NCBI GenBank assembly: GCA_008931825.1
Contig: QXVZ01025816.1
Location: 1 to 26,988 of the forward strand
DNA: 26,988 bases
Direction of reading: 5' to 3'
From: Phallusia fumigata
Lineage: Eukaryota; Chordata; Ascidiacea; Phlebobranchia; Ascidiidae
The notes under the pieces are model-generated. The model ran no database searches. It was not told the origin of the DNA and worked only from the letters and a program-made list of their open reading frames with translations. The translations under genes and the position numbers were made by a program. Within the stretch, counting starts at the first letter, position 1; each line of letters starts with the position of its first letter. Below, in pieces: positions 1 to 8,759 of the stretch.

Positions 1-420
1 CGGAAATGGTTTGTTAAATCGTCCCAGGCGAAATCATCTAAAGCTTTAAAATGGCGGTTCACTTTCGTTCTGTTAATACCTATTTAATAGACGCAATATT
101 ATTGTGTAAAGCGTGTGCCACTATACCGAACAGGGAAGTTGCTGCGAGAACAGAAAAAGGAAATTCTGGGCATAGACGACAGGCGGAAGCAAAGTTTTGG
201 CGTGTAGCAGCATGATAAATACCAGCGAAATCTGTGATATATGTATACACTGAAACGTTTTGGACATTGTAGAAGTGCTTATGTCGTTGAATTTTTTTGG
301 CAATGCCCTTTTCGCGTAGTGACTTCTTGGCATTTGTGCGGTAAACTAACAAATTAAGCAATGAATCATGTGTAACACGATCTTCCTGCTGGTTGTATTA
401 ATTTAACGTAGACACTGCTG
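1..420. other. 5' flank of the RNA-binding protein gene
   Basis: No gene is supported here. Two overlapping minus-strand open frames of 93 and 70 codons match no family I recognise and lie in a probable promoter/5' UTR region. A GTAAAC donor-like site near 341 and a TAAC branch-like site just after it could define a short 5' UTR intron ending at the acceptor at 430. No TATA box was recognised. Confidence 0.4.
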
Positions 421-431
421 TCTGTTACAGA
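421..431 (+). promoter_or_regulatory. Splice acceptor one base before the start codon
   Basis: A good pyrimidine-AG acceptor (tctgttacag) ends at 430 and the ATG begins at 432. Only one 5' UTR base would remain after splicing. It is either the acceptor of a cis-spliced 5' UTR intron or a spliced-leader trans-splice site, as is common in Ciona. The sequence alone cannot separate these. Confidence 0.6.
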
Positions 432-3400
432 ATGACTGCTGACGAGGTACTTGATTCGGGGATAAAGGCGGGTCAGGGAGTTGATGCGACCGAGACACCT
501 TTGGTCACAACTCCAGCCTTGCTGGCCTTAATGAAAAGGACCGGCTACGCGATCACGCAAGAGAACGGTCAACGAAAGTACGGCGGTCCTCCCCCAGGTT
601 GGGAAAACAAAGCGCCTCCCCGCGGCACGGAAGTGTTCGTCGGCAAAATTCCCCGCGATGTGTTCGAGGATGAACTGGTGCCTGTGTTCGAAACGGCCGG
701 AAAGATCTACGAGCTGCGGCTGATGATGGACTTCGATGGAAAAAACCGCGGTTATGCGTTTGTTATGTTCACGACCAAATCTGAGGCGAAAGGCGCCGTG
801 AAAAAACTAAACAATTATGAGATACGCAAAGGACGCTTGCTCGGCGTATGTTATAGCGTTGACAACTGTCGCTTGTTTGTCGGTGGGATTCCTAAATCCA
901 AAAAGAAGGAAGATATCTTCACTGAGATGACTAAAGTCACTGAGGGCGTTGTTGACGTCATAGTGTACCCGAGTGCATCGGACAAGTCCAAAAACCGCGG
1001 GTTTGCTTTTGTCCAATACGACAGCCACCGCGCAGCAGCTATGGCAAGGCGTAAACTTATTCCAGGTCGTATTCAGCTTTGGGGTCATCCGATAGCGGTG
1101 GATTGGGCCGAGCCCGAACAAGAGGTAGACCAGGAAATCATGGATCAAGTGAAAGTTCTTTACGTTCGCAACCTTATGTTGGAAACCACCGAGGACACTC
1201 TACAGGAAATCTTCAGTCAATTCGCCCACGGATGTGTAGAGCGGGTGAAAAAGATCCGCGACTACGCGTTCGTTCATTTCTCGTCACGCGAAACCTGCAT
1301 CGAAGCCATGAAGAAAATCAACGGCACAAAGATTGATGACGCGGAGGTGGAAGTGACGTTGGCGAAACCGGTTGACAAGAGCGATTGGAACCGAATGGCC
1401 AAAGTTGGTGCCAAGGTTTTGTCTCAAACCGGTCCAGAAGGAAGTGCGCCTGCTACTGCTGCAGTGGTGAGTATGTCAAGCTTTGTCGGTTAAATATTGT
1501 CTCTGTGGGTGTTCAACATTATTGGATAGTCAAAAATAATACCTAATGACTAGCCACAAATTCTCTCTTATTCGAAAAAATTGTACAAAACCAGAATTAA
1601 CGCCGCGTTATTTTTGCTGTTTGATTTATTAGTTTAAAAACGTTGACTGTGACATTTACACTATTTTCTGTCCTGGTGACAGAGCATCTGGTTTGGGGAA
1701 ACTGAAACTAGTTGACATGACGTCAATATTTTTTTGCCACAGCTTTGATATTTACGTGCTTTTATTTATGGTGGATTTGTATACACACACAAATGGTTTG
1801 ATTTGTCCCCTATTTACAAACTGTATTTCATACAACATTTCTTTTTGCTTTTGTCAGGTGCCGAGCCCAGCGGTCGTTAACCCGAATGGGATGATCGTGT
1901 ACCCTTCTGCAGTGTACGGGACTGAACTCGCATACCAACCACTGGGGCAGTATAACCTGGCCACGGGTTCGAGGCCCATCCGCGGTGGATCAATGAGAAA
2001 CGAGAGGGGGCGGGGCACAGCAAGCAGCAGACCCAACAACAGTCGTAACAGCTATCTGGGTTATAGCGCTGGAAAAGCGACATACGGAAGATATTATTCT
2101 AAAAATAACCAGGAGCGCCCAGGTGTTATCGAAGTAAATGGTGGGGGATTAGAGTTCCTCTCACAGCAGACCTTGATCAACGGACAGTCGGTTGCAACCA
2201 ATATAAATGAACAATCTATCCCAGCAATATACAAACAAGCATCATTGCCCGCCATCGCCCCGGGCCAGGCAATTAACCCGTACGCTCCGGCTACCATGGC
2301 CCAGATCTCGGGTATGCAACAAGTAATACCCACAGTAATGCCGCAGAAACTTCCAGAAACGATATTGGAGGAGGTCTGTCAACGGCAAATGTGGGGAGTC
2401 CCAACTTACCAACTTTTATCAACCACAACGCCCGACAGCAGACAGTTATTTTTGTACAAAGTGTCAATCCCGGCGTTGGCCGTTTTTCAAGTAAGAAAAA
2501 TGGAGTTTTTTAAAAATGCTTTACACTAAGACAGTAACAAATTAGTTTCTCATCATAGGGCTGGTGACCTTTAACTCCCGAAAGCTCATGAAAATTTTTT
2601 GGTGGTGATGAAATTCAATGTAGTCTGACGTCATTATGTAAACATCGTATTCATGGCTTAATACGTCCCAATCTTTTAAACAATGACGACCAAAAATTTT
2701 CTTATATTTTAGTCAGAAGATTAGTTAGCACTGTATGTTAGAAAGGTAACCGATTGGGTATAAAATTTATGCTTCAATTTTTTTGCAGCCCAACAAGCTT
2801 TGCGTGACCATAGAAGAGGCGAAATCGTATGCCGCAGAGTACGTGTTGTCTCAACTGACATTGCAGGCTGATGGATCACCAGCTGTTCTTCCCGTTCCTA
2901 CCGTCTTAGCCCCTCCAGCCCCGTCCTATCAGGTATAACACGTTGTTGCTATCCATCTTTTAATGTGGAACTTGCACATGTCTAGTTGAAATGTAGTCAA
3001 TTCGAAACCAATTTATCAATATTTGGGCTTAGTAGTGGAGCATATTGCATGCAAAACATTCAGCTTAATTTTTAAACTATGAATGATTATCGGTAAAATA
3101 TACCTAATTTGGTCAACAAATCAACAATGAACAGGATATTTATCAAACTTTGAGGGTTCAAATGCCACGTTTTTTCCCCAATCCCAACTGCTAACGTGGC
3201 CTATGGTTGTTATCTTTTGGTAGCTAGCACCCGGTGGCACCGCACTTTGCTCGATAACAACCTGATGCATGTTGTTTCAATACGAGTCGATAGTAAACTG
3301 CATTTAATCGCTTAAGAGTTCGACCGGCCCCAACCTGTTTTACTGCCAGAGCGCATCGCCCTTTGTACCATTGTCGATGCATTGTTAGCTCACCTTATCA

Positions 3401-3905
3401 GCTCTTAGTTGCTACAATGGCCATTGTTTGCTCCCACTGTTACATGTGCAGGTCGTGTCAGGTGTTAAAGCCCTACGACCCTGCTTGTTAAGTCGTAAAA
3501 CATGCACGAACTGACTGCTAACAGCAGATCACTGCATCGGTGATCATTAACGGCAGCGTTCTTGCATTCTGTTCACCAAATATAGTCATTTAAGTGATGT
3601 TAAACATTGACTAAAAATTGTTTGTAAAGTTGTAGACTGCCGGGCATTTAAATTTTCGATGATTAGATAAAATATTAAATGTCTTCCACCGACAACGATT
3701 CATTTCTTTGATTATAAGTTAAAATAAACTATTATTTGTCTTACAGTTTGCACAACCAGCAGCAATTCAACTTCGGTCGAGTCCAACGTCGGCAGCACAA
3801 ACCCAGCACGCAGCAGCCTATGTCCCGGTTACAACTCCGTCTCCCACCATTCCGATACCCTTTGTAGATCACATGGGACAGCCCATTGCTGTAATGTATC
3901 AGTAA
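432..3905 (+). CDS. A1CF/RBM46/RBM47-family RNA-binding protein (three RRMs plus dsRBD)
   Basis: Exons 432-1466, 1858-2490, 2789-2932 and 3747-3905 all join in phase 0 with GT-AG introns, giving 656 aa. Exon 1 encodes a conserved N-terminal motif ([15 protein letters not shown], about residues 43-57) and three RRMs at about 66-144, 146-223 and 241-313. RNP2/RNP1 pairs are [28 protein letters not shown] and [14 protein letters not shown]. Exon 2 holds a low-complexity stretch with an RG patch and a Ser/Tyr-rich SYLGYSAG motif. The end of exon 2 plus exon 3 (about 510-585) match the dsRNA-binding domain of A1CF and RBM46. Known for the family: nuclear RNA binding, APOBEC1 cofactor activity in C-to-U editing (A1CF, RBM47) and splicing or mRNA-stability control. 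The RRMs and middle region look most like RBM47, the C terminus most like A1CF. The exact orthologue is open, so no symbol is given. Confidence 0.92.
1467..1857 (+). other. Intron 1 of the A1CF/RBM47-like gene
   Basis: The donor is GTGAGT at 1467 and the acceptor is TTTTGTCAG ending at 1857, both phase 0. The intron is AT-rich and contains a perfect TGACGTCA palindrome at 1718-1725. An open frame runs from 1693 through the acceptor into exon 2, but its upstream part is intronic and is not coding. Confidence 0.85.
2491..2788 (+). other. Intron 2 of the A1CF/RBM47-like gene
   Basis: The donor is GTAAGA at 2491 and the acceptor is TTTTTTGCAG ending at 2788, phase 0. It splits the dsRNA-binding domain after the ...[10 protein letters not shown] segment. 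It contains a TGACGTCA palindrome at 2626-2633. Confidence 0.85.
2933..3746 (+). other. Intron 3 of the A1CF/RBM47-like gene, with a less AT-rich core
   Basis: The donor is GTATAA at 2933 and the acceptor is GTCTTACAG ending at 3746. About 3160-3580 is clearly less AT-rich than the other introns. It holds three short inverted repeats: GCCACGTT/AACGTGGC (3164-3171, 3193-3200), GGTCGT/ACGACC (3451-3456, 3475-3480) and GATCAC/GTGATC (3527-3532, 3540-3545). No exon or known RNA family was recognised. It could be a conserved enhancer or a structured RNA; this is unproven. Confidence 0.6.
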
Positions 3906-4130
3906 CAGTGACAGTCCGGTCCATGTTTTCAGAAGGGTGGACTATTTTCTGTACTCTGTGTTATTTGAACTGCAAGAGTTTTTACGCGATACAGTTATAA
4001 AGATGTTACCCAAACGAAAATATTGCGGTTCAAAATTCTGCAATATGATCTGCCAACATTTCCCCCACGCAAAAGGGCATTTACTAGTGTTTGGAGTAGG
4101 AAAGGTATCCTTGTTCAAGTGACGGACACA

Positions 4131-4138
4131 TGACGTCA
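4131..4138. promoter_or_regulatory. CRE-type palindrome TGACGTCA (one of four)
   Basis: A perfect 8 bp CREB/ATF consensus palindrome. Others are at 953-960 (in exon 1), 1718-1725 and 2626-2633. All four lie in the A1CF/RBM47-like transcription unit, and I noticed none elsewhere in the window. Function is inferred from the motif only. Confidence 0.35.
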
Positions 4139-4363
4139 TCAACGCATTACTTATTTGTGTTCCATCATCGCAGTATGAACTTGACAGTCAAGTTAACGCA
4201 ATAATTGCGAAATGTGCACTGGTGTGTTTTTGCCAAGTTGTTATTTTGCTGTGCGTCGGAATAATAACAGATTATATTATATCCTTGACTTGCAAAATGT
4301 AACCTTCTCCGAAAAGCGTTCGCGGGTCGAATTTTTTTTAAAGATGCATTTCGCAAGTTCCCC

Positions 4364-4379
4364 GCGCGCCATATAAATA
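4364..4379 (+). promoter_or_regulatory. Core-promoter-like BRE plus TATA box
   Basis: GCGCGCC (4364-4370) fits the upstream TFIIB recognition element SSRCGCC. One base later comes TATAAATA (4372-4379), a consensus TATA box. A start near 4400-4410 on the plus strand would be expected. The next recognised plus-strand gene is LDB at 8703, so this could be a distal LDB promoter, a non-coding transcript start, or chance within a 3' UTR. Confidence 0.3.
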
Positions 4380-4506
4380 AACATCCATGTATGTAATCCA
4401 CGCCAAGTGACTAACTTCGTCATTCACTGTTTCAGCGCATATTTCTGAGACACACATCTGCAGGGATCAGTGTGTGTTCAAAATTGTGCATGGTTTTTTC
4501 TGCTTC

Positions 4507-4536
4507 TGTGTGTGTGCGTGCGCGCGTGTGTGTGTG
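4507..4536. repeat. Alternating pyrimidine-purine (TG/CG) tract
   Basis: Thirty bases of strict pyrimidine-purine alternation, TG at both ends with a CG-rich core. Such tracts favour Z-DNA, and as RNA a UG run can bind CELF- or TDP-43-type proteins. It lies in the likely 3' UTR of the A1CF/RBM47-like gene. Confidence 0.8.
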
Positions 4537-5822
4537 AAATTGTTACTTCCTTGTGCGTAATTCCCAACTTCGCCTTTTTGTTGTCGTGAGTTAACCATGC
4601 AGTAAAGTTTAAATCTTGACAAACAAAATGATATGGAACTTTTGTTGAGACAAACAACCTCTATTCCAAGTGTTTTTCTCAGTTTGAGTATGACATTATG
4701 TGGGTGTTTTCATATTCAGTGTGTCATTTTCTGTGGCTTAGCTTTTGTTCAACACTACGAAATTTTTTGTTTTTGAAACATTTTTAATTAAAAATAAACC
4801 ACGGAAAATAAAAATACAATGGGGCTGCATATCGTTGATGTAGAATATTTTTCAATGTTCTGTTTCTGTCGTTTTAACATTTAGTTTTAACTCAGTCCAA
4901 CTATAATCACATATTCGGTCACTTCCAAACTCCACCATAAAGCGCACATCGTATTGTCAACTCTGCCTTGTTTTGAGTGGATGTAGTTACTCAATATGCT
5001 GTGTTACGTGTAGTTCCGTGTTTCATTAAAATGTAGTGCAATGCGTGCAGTGACAAGTAGTCCGACGTTTGTGAGGGTATTTAGAAGTCATAATTATTTT
5101 TTGCAAAACGAAAAGCCATATGCACATTTTTACATAGTTACTATCGCGTATGCGTTGTTAAGAAGTATACCAAAAACAAAACAGACATGAAAACGAGCTA
5201 GAAGGAAAATTCTGCTTGATTGTGCAAAAGGTGCAGGCTAATGGCCCAACACAATTTCTTGAAAATGATTTATGGTTAAACCGAAGACGTTATTGGCAAT
5301 GATCACTAAGTATGTGTTTCTTTAACTTCCGTGCAGCGTGGAGGGCCATTCAACAAAACGTAGACAGCAACGGCTTTTAACTCAGCAATGCCACCTAGAG
5401 GCGTGTTTCATACCTGCAATCACGCGTGGACCACAAGAAAAACATAATTGTATTTTTGTTACTTAAGTTTTATGTACTGCCCGTCTTCCATCAGTGCATT
5501 CACGGTGGCGACAAAATCGTGTAATGGTAACAAAAATTAAAACTTTTTGCAAAAGTCGAAAAACACGTCTGTTTATATTTACTAAACTCAAAATTAAACT
5601 AAACTTAAAAACCTCAACTCAATTTAATTAGTAGGTGATCTCAAATCTTAATTAAGTTATTACCTTTAACTCGTAGCAAAAAAATAATCTTTTCCTTGAC
5701 AAGCGTGGGTCACGAAATAAAACAACAAAATTAGCGTGATTCTGTATTAGTCTCATTGGATTTAAGATCAGGTGCGATTCTCCTTCGACAACTTTGCGGT
5801 GACTCGAAACAAGATTTTATGC

Positions 5823-7128
5823 ATACACTTGTAATGTGTTTATTTTACTGTTTATCGGCGAACTAAAAATGTTTTTTAGATTTATGTGTGAATTATGTGT
5901 AGAAACAGAGGCACTATCTAAACAATATATTCGAGTTTGTACCGTAGTTATGTTAGTCAGTATTTAAACATGTGTTTGTGAAGTTGCGTTTTTTAGTTTG
6001 TTGAAATGCACCTTATTATTGCCGTATACAATGTGATTGAAGGCGTGGTAAATCTAAGCTGAAGTCAAATTTTAATTGTCACTTCATCACATTTGTCACA
6101 GTTAGGTTTTGTAAAACAGCAAAGACACTGAAAAAACAGGTTATAGAGTCAAGTTTCCTGTTGTTTAAATGATTGAAGTGCACCAGGTGTGTTTTGCCAT
6201 ATAGTCACAACCGAACATACAAACTACTTACCAAACAATCGTATAATGCATTAAGTGATTAACCTAAACAATCTATATGGTATTTTTTAGGCTGAGACTA
6301 AACCTATAATAAAGTTTCAGTGAGTTAGTGGAAAAAGAAAGTTTATTGGGAAACAAAGTGGTTTTGGTATCCAAGCATTATAGTATGCATCTTTTGGGGG
6401 TCTTGGTTAAACCGTGGGCAATGTGCTCATAACCTGCAATATTCTTAACTATCCCTAACCACTGCCTATTGGAAGTGCTGTTGCATTGGTGAGTTTGCAA
6501 AGTGTGAAAGCTGCATCCGTGGCCAAGATTTTTTATTTGCACAACCTAATTTTGTGGCTTTTTCCTGCATAAAAATATCAAATCTTATCATTGTTTGTTT
6601 GATAACCCGATGACTTTTGGAGCAATAGCATGTTAATGTTTCGTTATTAAATGCCAACTTATATATTTTAAATAATGTGATAGGAGGCAAAAAAAGGGGC
6701 TTGAGGTTGAAAGATTTTTGTGCAAAAAAAATAACCTGAATCAGTGTGGTACCTACAGTCATTAAGTCAAAGTGCCCACCCACTTTAAATGCTAGCGCTT
6801 TGGTACCAAAAACAGGTTTATTTATATTTGGAAATATTGCTGGAAGATAATATTGTGTTACATGTGAAGGTGCTTGGTTTTGATTTATAGACTTGAAAGT
6901 ATTGGTTTTGTATATGTCAGATTTGCCATACTCTGCAGACTGACACATCCGAAGCCTCTAAAGATATAATGACTGTGCCTGTTATCAATATAAAATTACT
7001 ATCAGTTGAAAGGTACTTGAGGGCTATTATGTAATTAAACACTTCAGCCAGTGAACAAATACTATCATAAAAAGTGTACTCTCAGTGTCAGATGTAGATT
7101 ATTACACAGATTAAGGTTAAGCAAGTTG
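5823..7128 (+). repeat. First copy of a 1.3 kb direct repeat ending at a gap
   Basis: This 1306 bp block reappears as 7130-8443 (1314 bp) right after the n at 7129. The first 430 bp or so differ by scattered substitutions and small indels (for example GGTA and CTT insertions in the second copy). The remaining 890 bp or so look identical by eye. The first copy stops exactly at the gap and the second starts exactly after it, as expected for two contigs that overlap and were not merged. Confidence 0.9.
6466..6948 (-). other. Unassigned 160-codon open frame (identical copy at 7781-8263)
   Basis: An uninterrupted 160 aa frame with ATG and stop, unusual in AT-rich DNA. The protein is rich in Lys, Phe, Ile and Thr with no motif, signal peptide or family I recognise. 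Copy identity says nothing about selection, because the copies probably come from one locus. It may be a chance frame, a remnant of a mobile element or a lineage-specific exon. Confidence 0.15.
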
Positions 7129-7129
7129 N

Positions 7130-8443
7130 ATACACTTGTAATGTGTTTATTTTACTGTTAGGTATATCGGCGAACTAAAACAGTTTTTTAGATTTATGTG
7201 TGAATTATGTGTAGAAACAGAGGCAGTATCTAAACAATATATTCGAGTTTGTACCGTAATTATGTTAGTCAGTATTTAAACATGTGTTTGTGAAGTTGCG
7301 TTTTTTAGTTTGTTTAAATGCACCTTATCATTGCCGTATACAATGTGATTGAAGCTGTGGTAAATCTAAGCTGAAGTCAAATTTTAATTGTCACTTCATA
7401 AAATTTGTCACAGTTAGGTTTTGTAAAACAGTAAAGACACTGAAAAAACAGGTTATAGAGTCAAGTTTCCTGTTGTTTAAATGATTCTTGAAGTGCACCA
7501 GGGGTGTTTTGCCATATAGTCACAACCGAACATACAAACTACTTACCAAACTATCGTATAATGCATTAAGTGATTAACCTAAACAATCTATATGGTATTT
7601 TTTAGGCTGAGACTAAACCTATAATAAAGTTTCAGTGAGTTAGTGGAAAAAGAAAGTTTATTGGGAAACAAAGTGGTTTTGGTATCCAAGCATTATAGTA
7701 TGCATCTTTTGGGGGTCTTGGTTAAACCGTGGGCAATGTGCTCATAACCTGCAATATTCTTAACTATCCCTAACCACTGCCTATTGGAAGTGCTGTTGCA
7801 TTGGTGAGTTTGCAAAGTGTGAAAGCTGCATCCGTGGCCAAGATTTTTTATTTGCACAACCTAATTTTGTGGCTTTTTCCTGCATAAAAATATCAAATCT
7901 TATCATTGTTTGTTTGATAACCCGATGACTTTTGGAGCAATAGCATGTTAATGTTTCGTTATTAAATGCCAACTTATATATTTTAAATAATGTGATAGGA
8001 GGCAAAAAAAGGGGCTTGAGGTTGAAAGATTTTTGTGCAAAAAAAATAACCTGAATCAGTGTGGTACCTACAGTCATTAAGTCAAAGTGCCCACCCACTT
8101 TAAATGCTAGCGCTTTGGTACCAAAAACAGGTTTATTTATATTTGGAAATATTGCTGGAAGATAATATTGTGTTACATGTGAAGGTGCTTGGTTTTGATT
8201 TATAGACTTGAAAGTATTGGTTTTGTATATGTCAGATTTGCCATACTCTGCAGACTGACACATCCGAAGCCTCTAAAGATATAATGACTGTGCCTGTTAT
8301 CAATATAAAATTACTATCAGTTGAAAGGTACTTGAGGGCTATTATGTAATTAAACACTTCAGCCAGTGAACAAATACTATCATAAAAAGTGTACTCTCAG
8401 TGTCAGATGTAGATTATTACACAGATTAAGGTTAAGCAAGTTG
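7130..8443 (+). repeat. Second copy of the 1.3 kb direct repeat
   Basis: Direct-repeat partner of 5823-7128, continuing into unique sequence at 8444. Most likely the allelic or same-locus overlap of the following contig and not a true tandem duplication. Confidence 0.9.
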
Positions 8444-8690
8444 ACCATGTGTCTGTATCATTTTGTTCAAAATCTTGTGTAAACTATGTTTTTTTCAACA
8501 TGATGCGTTGGTGCATCTAAGGTTACACAAACTAGACACTTAAATGTTCAACATTTTTATCCAGATTAAGTCCTTTCTCAACATTAAAAAAACAACTCGA
8601 TCTTTTTGAGAAACATTTTTAATGCTTTTGTCATCTTCAGGATTGTGAATCGAAAAAGTTTAATCAATTTGTGTAAAAATAAACTGCAAA

Positions 8691-8702
8691 ACATTTTTTC
8701 AG
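8691..8702 (+). promoter_or_regulatory. Splice acceptor in the LDB 5' UTR
   Basis: A strong T-rich acceptor (acattttttcag) ends at 8702, 57 bases before the LDB start codon. It implies an upstream 5' UTR exon or spliced-leader addition. Either fits the otherwise intronless gene. Confidence 0.55.
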
Positions 8703-8759
8703 GGATTTGGACAGTCATTGCACTCCAAATAGTTCTTTAAAATTCCCAGTTTTATTGCA

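Larger units (their letters stand above)
3906..4830 (+). other. Probable 3' UTR of the A1CF/RBM47-like gene
   Basis: No coding follows the TAA at 3903-3905. AATAAA signals lie at 4376-4381, 4793-4798 and 4807-4812; the last two are followed by T/GT-rich sequence near 4850, a plausible cleavage context. The region contains a 30 bp alternating TG/CG tract, a TGACGTCA palindrome and a GC-rich segment followed by a TATA-like motif, listed separately. The UTR end is inferred from the signals alone. Confidence 0.5.
4831..8702. other. Non-coding interval upstream of LDB
   Basis: AT-rich sequence with no recognised gene. Most of its length is the repeated block 5823-7128 / 7130-8443; without the probable assembly duplication it is about 2.6 kb. 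It may contain 5' UTR intron and promoter sequence for LDB. One 160-codon minus-strand open frame occurs identically in both copies and is listed separately with low confidence. Confidence 0.6.

Noticed and set aside
326..339. A 13-14 base match between 326-339 and the sequence after the n at 23238 (CTTCTTGGCATTT)
   Set aside because: The match ends at once on both sides and lies 23 kb away; it is probably chance and not a contig overlap.
80..361. A 93-codon minus-strand gene upstream of the RNA-binding protein
   Set aside because: No homology, overlapping alternative frames, and a position in the probable 5' region of the plus-strand gene.
1693..2529. A separate 278-residue plus-strand protein
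   Set aside because: Only 1858-2490 is coding, as exon 2 of the RNA-binding protein; the rest of the frame reads through intron sequence on both sides.
3527..3545. A microRNA-like hairpin in intron 3
   Set aside because: Only six paired bases surround the loop before a large internal mismatch, well short of a pre-miRNA stem.
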